A program made the position numbers and the translations under genes. Of a stretch of DNA of 64,000 nt, positions 53,204-63,605 are shown one piece after another (position 1 is the first letter of the stretch; every line of letters starts with the position of its first letter). The notes beneath the pieces are model-generated. The model saw nothing but the letters and a program-made list of their open reading frames with translations, ran no database searches and was not told the origin of the DNA. Source of the DNA: Cupriavidus taiwanensis (GTDB lineage: Bacteria; Pseudomonadota; Gammaproteobacteria; Burkholderiales; Burkholderiaceae); NCBI RefSeq assembly GCF_900250075.1, contig NZ_LT977071.1, positions 1,736,941-1,800,940 of the forward strand. The letters run 5' to 3'.

Positions 53204-53219
53204 CGCAAGAGCCATACCA
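53204..53219 (-). promoter_or_regulatory. Sigma-54 promoter for the cytochrome c550 gene
   Basis: On the minus strand it reads TGGTATG-GCTC-TTGCG, close to TGGCACG-N4-TTGCA with exact GG-N10-GC spacing. It lies about 48 bases before the c550 start codon. Confidence 0.75.
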
Positions 53220-53301
53220 ACACCGAGGCCAGGCGAAAATGCCGCGTTTGCCGGGCAAGATCCCCCGGGGCAGCGCAGCGGTGTCCCGGAATGCCACACC
53301 C

Positions 53302-53317
53302 TGGCAAGTGTTTTGCT
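53302..53317 (+). promoter_or_regulatory. Sigma-54 promoter for the activator gene
   Basis: TGGCAAG-TGTT-TTGCT has the GG-N10-GC spacing and a near-consensus -24 and -12. It lies about 93 bases before the activator start codon and implies autoregulation. A GCAACACTG element, also found before the dehydrogenase gene, lies eight bases downstream at 53325-53333. Confidence 0.7.
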
Positions 53318-53409
53318 TCACCACGCAACACTGTCGAGCCCGCGCCTGGCGCGGCCGGCGGCGACCCGCGCAAAGATCGCGGGCGGATTTTCCACAAGGA
53401 GACCGAGAC

Positions 53410-55419
<2,010 letters not shown>

Positions 55420-55446
55420 CTCGCGCCCGCGCGCCAGGCCGCAGGG

Positions 55447-56406
55447 TCAGGCCGGCGCCTCGCCCTGCATCCACGCGTCTTCCAGCTGGCGCCAGGCGCG
55501 CTGCAGGTTCAGCGGGTGGCGGGTCGGGAAATGGCGCCAGTGGCGGAACGGCGCCGCCACCACGGCATCGGCCGCTTGCGATGCATCGCGGCCCGCGGCC
55601 AGCGCGGCGCCAATGCCCTGCGCCAGCGCATCGAGATAGGCCAGCGTCGGCGCCAGCGTCTGCGCGGGCGTGCCGGTTGCGGTGGCGACGACGGTGTCCG
55701 CCGGCAGCGCGATCAGCTGGCGCAGCGCCTGGCGCCAGCCTTGCAGCGACGCCTCCTGCATCTCCGGCACACGTTCGCGGTACCCCAGCCCTCCCGCGCA
55801 CAGCAGCCGCAGCTGCGGCGCGTACAGCACGGTATCGGATGCGCTGTGGGCCGGCGCATGCACCTGCACCTGCCACGCGGTATCGCCGGTCTGCAGCCAG
55901 GCGCCGTGCTGCAGCACCGGCTCCGGCAACACGATCGCGGTGCCGCGCATGGCAGCGTGCCCGAGCTGCGCGCCCAGCCGGGCCAGGCAGTCCGAGCATC
56001 GTTGCCGCATCAACGCGGCGGTGGCCGCCGAAGCCAGGAACTGCGGCCGCGGCCGCAGCCCGGCAAAGGCGGCATTGGCCAGCACGTTCTCGGGATGGGC
56101 GTGGCTGTTGACCACCCAGCGCACCGGCTGCCGCGTCAGCGCGCGGATCGCGCCGAGCAGCGCCCTGCCCCACGCTGCATGCGGCCCGGGATCGACCACC
56201 AGCACCCCCGTGTGCGTGACATGGACCAGGCTGGGCACCACCGCGCCCGCGTTGGCGCGCATGGCTTCGGCATTGGCGGCCCGGGCGACGTAGACGCCGG
56301 GCTGCAGGGGGTCCAGCACGACCCGCGTGCCGGCCGCCGCGGCCGGCTGCCACGCGTCGAGCGCCAGCGCCAGCGAGGTTCCGAGAAAGGCACGACGCGT
56401 GGCCAT
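55447..56406 (-). CDS. Quinoprotein relay system MBL-fold protein with degenerate metal site
   Basis: This 319-residue exported protein begins with a signal sequence containing TRRAFLGTSLALALDAW. The MBL fold follows: RANAGAVVPSLVHVTHTGVLVVDPGPH (about residues 51-77, by range) and WVVNSHAHPENVLANAAF near 98-115. The latter places HAHPEN where zinc enzymes have HxHxDH (His102, His104, then Glu106 and Asn107). The final HPLNLQRAWRQLED string is characteristic of the quinoprotein relay system metallohydrolase families that co-occur with PQQ dehydrogenases. It starts within the stop codon of the iminopeptidase-like gene (TGATG). Its function in PQQ enzyme maturation is unproved. Confidence 0.78.
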   Translation of the reverse strand: MATRRAFLGTSLALALDAWQPAAAAGTRVVLDPLQPGVYVARAANAEAMRANAGAVVPSLVHVTHTGVLVVDPGPHAAWGRALLGAIRALTRQPVRWVVNSHAHPENVLANAAFAGLRPRPQFLASAATAALMRQRCSDCLARLGAQLGHAAMRGTAIVLPEPVLQHGAWLQTGDTAWQVQVHAPAHSASDTVLYAPQLRLLCAGGLGYRERVPEMQEASLQGWRQALRQLIALPADTVVATATGTPAQTLAPTLAYLDALAQGIGAALAAGRDASQAADAVVAAPFRHWRHFPTRHPLNLQRAWRQLEDAWMQGEAPA

Positions 56407-57341
56407 CAGCGCTGCCAGGCGCTGGCACGGATCGCGTCCGCGAGCGCAGCGCGCATGGCGCCGTCGGCCAGGTGCCCGGCGTCGACCCATGCCAGCCGCG
56501 CGTCCGGCATGGCTTGCCGCAGCCGCAGGGCATTGGCGGGCCGGCACACCGCGTCGGCACGGCCATGCAGCAGCGTCACCGGCAGGCCGTGCGCGGCGAT
56601 GTCGCGCGCCGCGCGCAGCAACGCGGGCTTGCCCAGCCCGGCGCGGTGGCGCAGGTAGTGCGCCTGGATGCGGTACTTGCGTACCGTGGCGAGCCGCTGG
56701 CGCGCGCACTGCGCACGTTCCCGCGCAATGCCCCGCAGGCCGAGCCGGTCCAGCTCGAGCCGGCGCCACGCGGCCGCGGTGTCCCGTTTTTGAACAGTCG
56801 TCCCACTTTGCAACAGTCGAGACACTGTCAGCAGCCGCGCGCGCGCCTCGGGCAGCCGCTCGCCCGCCGGCGCGGCGCGGCGCAGCAGGCCGGCGCCGGG
56901 GCGCGGCGCAAACAGGCCCAGCACGTCGTCGCGCCCGGTCAGGAACGCGCCGCGCAACACCAGCGCGGCGACCGCATGCGGATAGCGCGCGGCATAGGCA
57001 AGCGCCAGCGCCGCGCCCCACGATCCGCCCACCACGCCCCAGCGCGCGATGCCAAGGGCCGCGCGCAGCTGCTCCAGGTCCGCCAGCAGGGCGCCGACGT
57101 TGTTGCGCCGCACCCCGCCGGCCGGGGTCGAGCGGCCGGCGCCGCGCTGGTCAGGCATCACCACGCGGTGCCGTTGCGGGTCGAACCACGCCGCCATCGA
57201 CGGGGTACAGCCGCTGCCCGGCCCGCCGTGCAGGACCAGCCAGGGCTCGCCGTGCGGCGGGCCTCCCAGCCGCACGTGCAGGCGCTGCGCGTCGGGCGTG
57301 CGCAGGTGGAAGACGGTGTGGTCCAGGGTTGCGTCGGGCAT
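56406..57341 (-). CDS. Alpha/beta hydrolase, proline iminopeptidase-like
   Basis: This 311-residue cytoplasmic hydrolase has the proline iminopeptidase layout: oxyanion motif LHGGPGSGCTPSM near residue 34, DQRGAGRSTP near 64, nucleophile elbow GGSWGAALAL near 100 (serine at about 102), acid in HGRADAVC near 265 and base in DAGHL near 291. The region between residues 185 and 240 is an arginine-rich cap. The ATG at 57341 is the start of homology. It is divergent from pqqA by 84 bases. Peptidase-like hydrolases next to pqq genes suggest a role in trimming PqqA-derived peptides, since no pqqF/pqqG protease gene is in the window; that is inference. Confidence 0.82.
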   Translation of the reverse strand: MPDATLDHTVFHLRTPDAQRLHVRLGGPPHGEPWLVLHGGPGSGCTPSMAAWFDPQRHRVVMPDQRGAGRSTPAGGVRRNNVGALLADLEQLRAALGIARWGVVGGSWGAALALAYAARYPHAVAALVLRGAFLTGRDDVLGLFAPRPGAGLLRRAAPAGERLPEARARLLTVSRLLQSGTTVQKRDTAAAWRRLELDRLGLRGIARERAQCARQRLATVRKYRIQAHYLRHRAGLGKPALLRAARDIAAHGLPVTLLHGRADAVCRPANALRLRQAMPDARLAWVDAGHLADGAMRAALADAIRASAWQR

Positions 57342-57364
57342 GGTTGTTGCCTTTCCGGGCATTG

Positions 57365-57380
57365 CGGCAGACACGCTGCC
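57365..57380 (+). promoter_or_regulatory. Possible sigma-54 promoter for pqqA
   Basis: CGGCAGA-CACG-CTGCC keeps GG-N10-GC spacing but has a weaker -12 half. It lies about 45 bases before the pqqA start. It counts only as support for a shared sigma-54 regulon. Confidence 0.4.
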
Positions 57381-57425
57381 ATGCCGCGACGCTAATCACT
57401 AACCATGCCAACCAAGGAGACCGAC

Positions 57426-57500
57426 ATGACCTGGACCACGCCCGCCTACACCGAGCTGCGGCTCGGCTTTGAAATCACCATGTATATCGCCAACCGCTGA
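57426..57500 (+). CDS. pqqA: PqqA, PQQ precursor peptide
   Basis: This 24-residue ribosomal peptide is the PQQ precursor. The sequence [20 protein letters not shown] (first 20 residues) ends with IANR. The conserved Glu16 and Tyr20 in the FEITMY motif are the residues that become cross-linked by PqqE to form the cofactor. A strong AAGGAG site is placed six bases before the ATG. It is the first gene of pqqABCDE, with an intergenic hairpin between it and pqqB that would let more PqqA be made than the enzymes. Confidence 0.95.
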   Translation: MTWTTPAYTELRLGFEITMYIANR

Positions 57501-57523
57501 CCGGCCGCGACGTTCCGCGGGCG

Positions 57524-57553
57524 GGCGCCGCCGGTGGTTGCCGGCATGGCGCC
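57524..57553 (+). terminator. Hairpin between pqqA and pqqB, possible attenuator
   Basis: GGCGCC and CCGG pair with CCGG and GGCGCC across the loop TGGTTG, with a G/CAT bulge. It has no T-run, so a partial stop or mRNA end-protecting hairpin is more likely than a true terminator. It ends 42 bases before the pqqB start. Confidence 0.45.
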
Positions 57554-57595
57554 TGTGCGCGGGGCAGCTGTGATCCACCCTCGAGCGCTCGCGCC

Positions 57596-58513
57596 ATGAC
57601 AACCATCCGGGTACTGGGATCGGCCGCCGGCGGCGGCTTCCCGCAATGGAACTGCAATTGCCGCAACTGCGACGGCGTGCGCCGCGGCACCGTGCGCGCC
57701 ACCCCGCGCACGCAATCGTCGATCGCGCTGTGCGGCGACGGGGCGGATGCGATCCTGGTCAATGCCTCGCCCGACATCCTGCAGCAGCTGCGCCAGACCC
57801 CCGCGCTGCAACCCGGCCGCGCCGGGCGCGACACCGCGATTGCCGCGGTGCTGCTGATGGACGCGCAGATCGACCACGTCACCGGCCTGCTGATGCTGCG
57901 CGAACACCGCCGCGCGCTGCCGCTCTACGCCACCGCCAGCGTGCTCGAAGACCTGGCCGGGGCGTTCCCGCTGACGCGCGTCCTGTCGCACTACTGCGGG
58001 CTGCAGTGCCACGCGCTGCCCTGCGACGGCACGGCGTTCTCGGTGCCGCCGCTGGATGGCGTGGCGCTGACCGCGGTCCCGCTGCAAAGCAAGGCCCCGC
58101 CCTACTCGCCCAGGCGCCACGCGCCGCAGCCAGGCGACAACATCGGCCTGCGCATCGAAGACCGCCGCAGCGGCCGCAGCGCGTTCTATGCGCCCGGGCT
58201 GGGCCAGGTCGACGACCACGTGTTCGCGCAGCTGCGCCGCGCCGACGTGGTGCTGGTCGACGGCACCTTCTGGCGCGACGACGAAATGCAGGCGCTGGGC
58301 TTCTCCACGCGCAGCGCCGCCGACATGGGCCACCTGGCGCTGTCCGGGCCGGGCGGGATGATCGAGGTGCTGGACCGCCTGCCCGCCCGCCGCAAGATCC
58401 TTATCCACATCAACAACACCAATCCGGTGCTGGCGGAAGACTCGCCCGAGCGTGCCGAGCTGGCCCGGCACGGCATCGAACTGGCCTACGACGGCATGGA
58501 AATCGCGCTATGA
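57596..58513 (+). CDS. pqqB: PqqB, PQQ biosynthesis MBL-fold protein
   Basis: This 305-residue MBL-fold protein oxidises the tyrosine of the PqqA cross-linked dipeptide, as proposed for the hydroxylation step. The family opening [25 protein letters not shown] (about residues 5-29, by range) contains the CxCxxC zinc motif, and the iron-site region is [17 protein letters not shown] near 86, followed by the C-terminal [15 protein letters not shown]. This family's MBL motif is DAQIDH rather than HxHxDH, which is as expected for PqqB. Its stop overlaps pqqC (ATGA). Cytoplasmic. Confidence 0.95.
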   Translation: MTTIRVLGSAAGGGFPQWNCNCRNCDGVRRGTVRATPRTQSSIALCGDGADAILVNASPDILQQLRQTPALQPGRAGRDTAIAAVLLMDAQIDHVTGLLMLREHRRALPLYATASVLEDLAGAFPLTRVLSHYCGLQCHALPCDGTAFSVPPLDGVALTAVPLQSKAPPYSPRRHAPQPGDNIGLRIEDRRSGRSAFYAPGLGQVDDHVFAQLRRADVVLVDGTFWRDDEMQALGFSTRSAADMGHLALSGPGGMIEVLDRLPARRKILIHINNTNPVLAEDSPERAELARHGIELAYDGMEIAL

Positions 58514-59202
58514 CAGCCACCGTTGCATGGAGCCCGGCCGAGTTCGAGGCGCGCCTGCGCGCCCGCGAAAGCGGCTATCACATCCACCACCCGTTCAACC
58601 AGCGCATGGCGGCGGGCCAATGCACGCCCGCGCAGATCCGCGCGTGGGTGGCCAACCGCTTCTACTACCAGGCCAGCATCCCGCTGAAGGACGCCGCGAT
58701 CCTGTCGAACTGCCCCGACCGCGCCACGCGCCGCGAGTGGGTGGTGCGCATCCTCGACCATGACGGCACCGACGACCAGCCCGGCGGCATCGAGGCCTGG
58801 CTGCGGCTGGGCCAGGCCGTCGGCCTGGAACGCGACGCGCTGCTGGATCACCGGCAGGTGCTGCCCGGGGTGCGCTTCGCCGTCGACGCCTATGTCAACT
58901 TCGCGCGCCGCGCGCCGTGGCAGGAAGCGGTGTGCTCATCGCTGACCGAGATGTTCGCGCCGAAGATCCACCAGGAGCGGCTGGCCGGCTGGCCCACGCA
59001 CTATCCGTGGATCGAGGCTGGCGGCCTGGATTATTTCCGCTCGCGCATCCCGCTGGCGCAGCGCGACGTCGACCACGGCCTGCGCGTGACGCTGGACTAC
59101 TTCCGCAGCGCGGCGCAACAGCAGCGCGCCCTCGATATCCTGCAATTCAAGCTCGACGTGCTGTGGTCGATGCTCGATGCCATCCAGCAGGCCCAGCCAT
59201 GA
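58510..59202 (+). CDS. pqqC: PqqC, pyrroloquinoline-quinone synthase
   Basis: This 230-residue all-helical cofactorless oxidase catalyses the final ring closure and eight-electron oxidation to PQQ. The typical strings [16 protein letters not shown] near residue 23, [25 protein letters not shown] near 45 (by range), and ILDHDGTD near 80 are present, along with [24 protein letters not shown] near 140-163 which holds the active-site His/Tyr/Arg. The length is slightly shorter than the usual 240-250 residues. ATGA overlaps link it to pqqB before and pqqD after. Confidence 0.95.
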   Translation: MTATVAWSPAEFEARLRARESGYHIHHPFNQRMAAGQCTPAQIRAWVANRFYYQASIPLKDAAILSNCPDRATRREWVVRILDHDGTDDQPGGIEAWLRLGQAVGLERDALLDHRQVLPGVRFAVDAYVNFARRAPWQEAVCSSLTEMFAPKIHQERLAGWPTHYPWIEAGGLDYFRSRIPLAQRDVDHGLRVTLDYFRSAAQQQRALDILQFKLDVLWSMLDAIQQAQP

Positions 59203-59471
59203 CCGCCGGCTCGCAAGACCTCGCCACCCCGACCCTGCACCGCACCTTCCGCCTGCAGTGGGAGGACTCGCAGCAAAGCTGGGTGCTGCTATATCCGGAA
59301 GGGATGGTCACGCTCAACGACAGCGCCGCCGCGATCCTGCAACGCTGCGACGGCAACCATACGCTCGACATGCTGATCGACGACCTGCAGGCCGCCTTTG
59401 GCGTGCAGGGCATCGCGCCGGAGGTCCACGCCTTTGTCAAACATGCCACCGAACGCGGCTGGCTGGTCTGA
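59199..59471 (+). CDS. pqqD: PqqD, PqqA-binding chaperone
   Basis: This 90-residue winged-helix protein binds PqqA and presents it to the radical SAM enzyme PqqE. The string [34 protein letters not shown] (about residues 19-52, by range) is the family core; VLLYPEGMV is typical. It overlaps pqqC by four bases and its 3' end overlaps the pqqE start by 29 bases, which couples production of the two partners. In some bacteria pqqC and pqqD, or pqqD and pqqE, are fused; here they are separate but overlapping. Confidence 0.94.
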   Translation: MTAGSQDLATPTLHRTFRLQWEDSQQSWVLLYPEGMVTLNDSAAAILQRCDGNHTLDMLIDDLQAAFGVQGIAPEVHAFVKHATERGWLV

Positions 59472-60606
59472 GCCCGCGCCGCCCGGCCCGCCGCTGTGGC
59501 TGCTGGCGGAGCTGACCTACCGCTGCCCGCTGCACTGCGCGTTCTGCTCCAATCCGGTCGACTATGCCCGCCATGCGCAGGAACTGGATACCGCGCAGTG
59601 GTGCGACGTGTTCACCCAGGCGCGCGCGCTGGGCGCGGTGCAGTTGGGCCTGTCCGGCGGCGAGCCGCTGCTGCGCAAGGACCTGGAGACGCTGGTGCGC
59701 CATGCGCGCGGCCTGGGCTTCTACACCAACCTGATCACCTCCGGCGTGGGCCTGACCGATGCCCGGCTGGCGGCGCTGCGCGAGGCGGGCCTGGACCATA
59801 TCCAGCTGTCGTTCCAGGACTCCACCCGCGAGCTCAATGATTTCCTGTCGAGCACGCGCACGTTCGAGCTTAAGCAGCGCGTGGCCAGGCTGATCAAGGC
59901 GCACGGCTATCCGATGGTGATGAACTGCGTGCTGCACCGGCATAACCTGCCGCATGTCGGCACCATCATCGAGCTGGCCTTGCAGCTGGGCGCCGAGTAC
60001 CTGGAGCTGGCCAATACGCAGTACTACGGCTGGGCCTGGGAGAACCGGCAGGCGCTGATGCCGACCCGCGAACAACTGCGCGAAGCCGAGGCCGTGGTGC
60101 GGCAGTACCGCGCGCGCATCGGCCGGCAATGCCAGATCCTGTTCGTGGTGCCGGACTATTTCGAGGAACGGCCGAAGAAATGCATGAACGGCTGGGGCAC
60201 CACCTTCCTGGGCGTGGCACCGGACGGCACCGCGCTGCCGTGCCACGCGGCCCGCATGCTGCCGGACCTGGAGCTGCCCGACGTCCGGACGGAAACCCTT
60301 CACGACATCTGGCACCACAGCGACGCCTTCCGCCGCTTTCGCGGCACGCAATGGATGCCGCAGCCGTGCCGGTCCTGCGAGCACAGCGAGGCAGACCTGG
60401 GCGGCTGCCGCTGCCAGGCCTTCCTGGTCACCGGCGATGCCGCCGCGACCGACCCCGCCTGCGCCAAGGCGCCCGGGCATGGGCGGCTGCGCGAGATCGT
60501 GCTGGAGGGTCGGCTAGCGGCGGCGCGGACGAACGAATATCCGCTGGTGTTTCGGAGTGATGGAAACTCGTTGAGACTGGGTTCATCGCGGAGTTCGCGG
60601 GGATGA
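59443..60606 (+). CDS. pqqE: PqqE, radical SAM PqqA peptide cyclase
   Basis: This 387-residue radical SAM/SPASM enzyme forms the Glu-Tyr carbon-carbon bond in PqqA. The CxxxCxxC cluster motif is Cys28, Cys32 and Cys35 in ELTYRCPLHCAFCSNPVDY (about residues 23-41). GGEPLLR follows near 80. The SPASM auxiliary cluster cysteines appear in LPCHAARMLP near 268 and CRSCEHSEADLGGCRCQ near 308-324. The ATG at 59443 is favoured as the N-terminus; the start lies inside pqqD by 29 bases. The C-terminal tail NSLRLGSSRSSRG beyond about residue 370 is unusual and runs into the repeat region. Confidence 0.93.
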   Translation: MPPNAAGWSEPAPPGPPLWLLAELTYRCPLHCAFCSNPVDYARHAQELDTAQWCDVFTQARALGAVQLGLSGGEPLLRKDLETLVRHARGLGFYTNLITSGVGLTDARLAALREAGLDHIQLSFQDSTRELNDFLSSTRTFELKQRVARLIKAHGYPMVMNCVLHRHNLPHVGTIIELALQLGAEYLELANTQYYGWAWENRQALMPTREQLREAEAVVRQYRARIGRQCQILFVVPDYFEERPKKCMNGWGTTFLGVAPDGTALPCHAARMLPDLELPDVRTETLHDIWHHSDAFRRFRGTQWMPQPCRSCEHSEADLGGCRCQAFLVTGDAAATDPACAKAPGHGRLREIVLEGRLAAARTNEYPLVFRSDGNSLRLGSSRSSRG

Positions 60607-60634
60607 GGTTGGGCAGCGCGGACGGATGCGATTG

Positions 60635-61086
60635 ACTTCGTGGATGCTCCGGCCCTCTCCCCCGCCCCTCTCCCGCAAGCGGGAGAGGGGAGCAAACCAG
60701 CGGGAGGCGAAAATCCTTTGGGCTCGCCCGCGATAGCGCGTGCGAGCGCAGCGACGCACTCCGTGCCAGTGCACAAGACCTGAGATTGGGAGCGCGCGCA
60801 GCGCAGCCGAAGGCGTCCCACCAATAGCGTCCGCAGCAGGTGGCCTACACCCTGTTGGGATCGTTCAAAAGTGGGTGATCGGAGGCGTTGTCCCTGACTC
60901 ACATAGCGTTAGCAGGTTCGAACGGGCACCCACGCCAAACGGAAATCACCACCGCCCGAACCACCAACGCCGCGGAATTGATTGCCAGCCGCACAGGCGA
61001 CGCGTTTCTTGCCTACTTCTTGGCGCTCGGCCAAGAAGTAGGTCGCCGGCTGCGCCGGCGAAACAGCCACGCCCGCCAAGCACGAC
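60635..61086. repeat. 452-bp dispersed intergenic repeat, copy B
   Basis: This is the second copy of the element at 17931-18382, in the same orientation and of the same length. The perfect 13-base stem CCTACTTCTTGGC is at 61012-61024 and 61030-61042, followed by the TCGCCGG/CCGGCGA stem. Its left end carries REP-like hairpin 5. It begins 28 bases after the pqqE stop. The rest of the 621-base gap, 61087-61227, holds GC-rich sequence with no recognisable feature. Confidence 0.85.
60665..60690. repeat. REP-like GC-rich hairpin 5
   Basis: Twelve-base arms CCCCTCTCCCGC and its complement flank AA, at the left end of repeat copy B. It is 58 bases after the pqqE stop and may protect or end the pqq transcript. 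Confidence 0.85.
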
Positions 61087-61227
61087 AAACCAAGAACCGA
61101 CGGATGGGGGCAAGCGCTGAATCAACGCCCGCGCCGGCGCCGCCGCAAGCGGGTCTTGCGCCGGCCGCCGACGCCCGCAACGGGGCCGCGTCCGACGCAG
61201 CGTCCGCCGCCCACGCCCCGCCCCCCC

Positions 61228-61551
61228 TCAGCCGACCCCAAGCACCCACTCCGCCAGCTTCTTCGCATCATCCTCTCCCAGACTTCCATGCGGCGGCATG
61301 GGGATCCTGCCCCACGCCCCCTTGCCGCCCTCGCGAATCTTCTTCGCCAGCGAAGCGGCCGCCTGGCTGTCGCCCTTGTACCGCGCCGCCACCTCGGCAA
61401 ACCCCGGCCCCACCACCTTCGACTGCATGCCATGGCAGGAAAAGCAGCCGCTCTTGTCCGCCAGCGCCTGCATCTCCGCCGCCGTGGCGGCCAGCGCCGC
61501 GCCCGGCAACATCGCGCCAACCGCAGCCAGCGCCATCCATTCTTTCTTCAT
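61228..61551 (-). CDS. Class I c-type cytochrome (c551/c552-like)
   Basis: This 107-residue periplasmic monohaem cytochrome has a signal peptide of about 22 residues (VGAMLPGAALAAT) and the haem motif CFSCH near residues 36-40, with GPGFAEVAARYKGD and an MPPHG methionine ligand near 87. It follows the quinoprotein dehydrogenase gene by 95 bases on the same strand, so it is a second electron acceptor for that enzyme along with the c550. It resembles the second haem domain of the SorB-type protein at 23522. The ATG at 61551 begins MKKEWMALAAV. Confidence 0.9.
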   Translation of the reverse strand: MKKEWMALAAVGAMLPGAALAATAAEMQALADKSGCFSCHGMQSKVVGPGFAEVAARYKGDSQAAASLAKKIREGGKGAWGRIPMPPHGSLGEDDAKKLAEWVLGVG

Positions 61552-61646
61552 ACCTGTATCCCGATACCGTGGCGACGGTGCCCCGCGCACGCCATGCAGC
61601 GCCGCTGCGATGCCATGTACGCGGGGCTGAATCACCGTTGATTCCC

Positions 61647-63410
61647 TCAGCTCTTGTGCAGCTTGAACACCCACACCGAGCCGCCCTGCTCCAGGAAGTT
61701 CACGCGCTTGGCCACCTCGCCGCCCCACAGCGGCACCGCGCCGCCCCAGCCGGAGACCACGGCGACGAACTGCTCGCCGTTCTCTTCCCACGTGACCGGC
61801 GGCGCGACCACGCCGCTGCCGGTCTGGAACTGCCAGAGCTCCTTGCCGGTCTTGGCGTCGGCGGCCTTCAGGTAGCCTTCGGGCGTGCCCCAGAACACCA
61901 GCCCGCCCGCGGTGGTCATGGCGCCGCCCCACAGCGGCGCGCCGTTCTTGACCTCCCAGACGATCTTGCCGGTCTTGGGGTTGATCGCGCGCAGCGAGCC
62001 GATGTAGTCCTCGTTGAGCGGCTGGATGGTGAAGCCCGCGCCCAGGAACGCAGCACCCTTCTTGTAGCTGATGGGCTCGTTCCAGATGTCCATGCCCCAC
62101 TCGTTGGCGGGCACGTAGAACAGGCCGGTCTGCGGGCTGTAGGCCATCGGCTGCTGGTTCTTGCCGCCCAGGAAGCCCGGTGCCGCGAACACCGACTTGC
62201 CCTTCTTCTCGCCGTTGGCGGCGGCCGGGTCGCCGGGACGGCCCTCGGCGACGTAGTTGGGGCGGCCGCTCTTCAGGTCGATGCCGCTGGCCCAGGTGAT
62301 CTTGTTCACGAACGGGAAGGCATTGACCAGCTTGCCGCTGGTGGCATCGTTGACGTAGAAGAAGCCGTTGCGGTCGGCCTTGCCGCCCATGCGCTTGCCG
62401 TCCAGGTCGAAGGTGACGAACTCGTTCACGCCGTCGAAATCCCAGCCGTCGTTGGGCGTGTTCTGGTAGTGCCAGACGATCTTGCCGGTGGCGGGATCGA
62501 GCGCCACGGTCGAGGCAGAGTAGAGGTTGTCGCCCTTGCGGATATGGCTGTTCCACGGGCCCGGGTTGCCGGTGCCAAAGTAGGCCAGGCCGGTGGCCGG
62601 GTCATAGGTGCCGCCCAGCCACGTGGCCGCGCCGCCGGTCTTCCAGGTCTCGCCGGGCCAGCTGGCGTTCTGGGTGCCGGTCATGCCGATCTCGGTCTTG
62701 TTGCCGTCCTTGTCGTACTTGTAGCCCATGTGGCCTTCGACCACCGGCCGCGACCACACCAGCTGCCCGGTCTTGGCATCGCGCGCCTCGACGCGGCCGA
62801 CCACGCCGAATTCGCCGCCCGAGATGCCGGTCAGCACCAGGCCCTTGGCCACCAGCGGCGCGGCCGTGTACGAATAGCCGGCGGCGTAGTCTTCCAGCTT
62901 CTCTTTCCAAACCACCTTGCCGCTGTTCTGGTCCAGCGCCACCAGCTGCGCGTCGAGCGTGCCGAAGATCACCAGGTTGTCGTACAGCGCCGCGCCCCGG
63001 TTGACCACGTCGCAGCACGGCATGATGCCTTCGGGCAGGCGGTGCTCGTACTTCCACAGCTTGCGCCCGGTCTTCACGTCGAGCGCATAGATGCGCGAAT
63101 ACGACGCGGTGACAAACATCTTGCCGTCGTGGATCAGCGGCTGCGACTCCTGCCCGCGCTGCTTCTCGCCGCCGAACGAGAACGACCACGCCGGCACCAG
63201 CCGGCCCACGTTCTTGGTATTGATGCGCGCCAGCGTCGAATAGCGCTGCCCCTGCGGGCCCATGCCCCACGACAGCACGTCGCCGGGGGACTTCGCATCG
63301 TTCTCGATCATGGCGTCGCTTACCGCCGCCTGCGCGGCAACGCTCGCCGCAGCGGCCGCGATTGCCGCCGCGGTTGTCGCAATTGCCAGCCCTACTCGTA
63401 AGGTCCTCAT
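61647..63410 (-). CDS. PQQ-dependent alcohol dehydrogenase, lanthanide-type
   Basis: This 587-residue periplasmic quinoprotein oxidises primary alcohols using PQQ. The signal peptide spans about 29 residues. It has the eight-bladed propeller of methanol/ethanol dehydrogenases, the vicinal disulfide MPCCDVV (Cys132-Cys133) that sits over the PQQ ring, the metal ligands Glu200 (SGGEFG) and Asn282 (TGNPGPWN), and the DxD pair Asp324/Asp326 in [12 protein letters not shown]. In known enzymes the second aspartate marks lanthanide use. The ATG at 63410 is preferred because GGAG is six bases upstream; another ATG is at 63416. A sigma-54 promoter lies at 63476-63491. Confidence 0.94.
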   Translation of the reverse strand: MRTLRVGLAIATTAAAIAAAAASVAAQAAVSDAMIENDAKSPGDVLSWGMGPQGQRYSTLARINTKNVGRLVPAWSFSFGGEKQRGQESQPLIHDGKMFVTASYSRIYALDVKTGRKLWKYEHRLPEGIMPCCDVVNRGAALYDNLVIFGTLDAQLVALDQNSGKVVWKEKLEDYAAGYSYTAAPLVAKGLVLTGISGGEFGVVGRVEARDAKTGQLVWSRPVVEGHMGYKYDKDGNKTEIGMTGTQNASWPGETWKTGGAATWLGGTYDPATGLAYFGTGNPGPWNSHIRKGDNLYSASTVALDPATGKIVWHYQNTPNDGWDFDGVNEFVTFDLDGKRMGGKADRNGFFYVNDATSGKLVNAFPFVNKITWASGIDLKSGRPNYVAEGRPGDPAAANGEKKGKSVFAAPGFLGGKNQQPMAYSPQTGLFYVPANEWGMDIWNEPISYKKGAAFLGAGFTIQPLNEDYIGSLRAINPKTGKIVWEVKNGAPLWGGAMTTAGGLVFWGTPEGYLKAADAKTGKELWQFQTGSGVVAPPVTWEENGEQFVAVVSGWGGAVPLWGGEVAKRVNFLEQGGSVWVFKLHKS

Positions 63411-63475
63411 TGCCATCTCCTCTCTTGTTTTCGATTTCGCTGGTGCGCCACTGCGCCACACACCAGCACGCAAAT

Positions 63476-63491
63476 GGCAAATCCCATGCCA
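63476..63491 (-). promoter_or_regulatory. Sigma-54 promoter for the quinoprotein dehydrogenase gene
   Basis: On the minus strand it reads TGGCATG-GGAT-TTGCC, a near-consensus -24/-12 with exact GG-N10-GC spacing. The dehydrogenase start codon is 66 bases downstream of its -12 end. Confidence 0.75.
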
Positions 63492-63553
63492 GTGGGGCGG
63501 GGCCCGATCACGCGCCCTGCAAGCCCGCCGCAAGGCTGCTGCCCGCGCCAGCG

Positions 63554-63570
63554 TGCAACACTGCGTTGCA
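63554..63570. promoter_or_regulatory. Candidate enhancer dyad upstream of the dehydrogenase gene
   Basis: TGCAA-CACTGCG-TTGCA is a perfect five-base interrupted dyad about 65-80 bases upstream of the sigma-54 promoter. Its core GCAACACTG also occurs at 53325-53333, about 107 bases upstream of the c550 promoter. The spacing suits binding of the sigma-54 activator. Confidence 0.5.
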
Positions 63571-63605
63571 GCTGCGCCAGAATTGAACAGGCATCGTCGG
63601 TCCCG

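Noticed and set aside
53236..53252. A second GC-N10-CC arrangement on the minus strand upstream of cytochrome c550
   Set aside because: The spacing fits sigma-54 but the -24 half reads GGGATCT, far from TGGCACG, and a much better site lies at 53204-53219.
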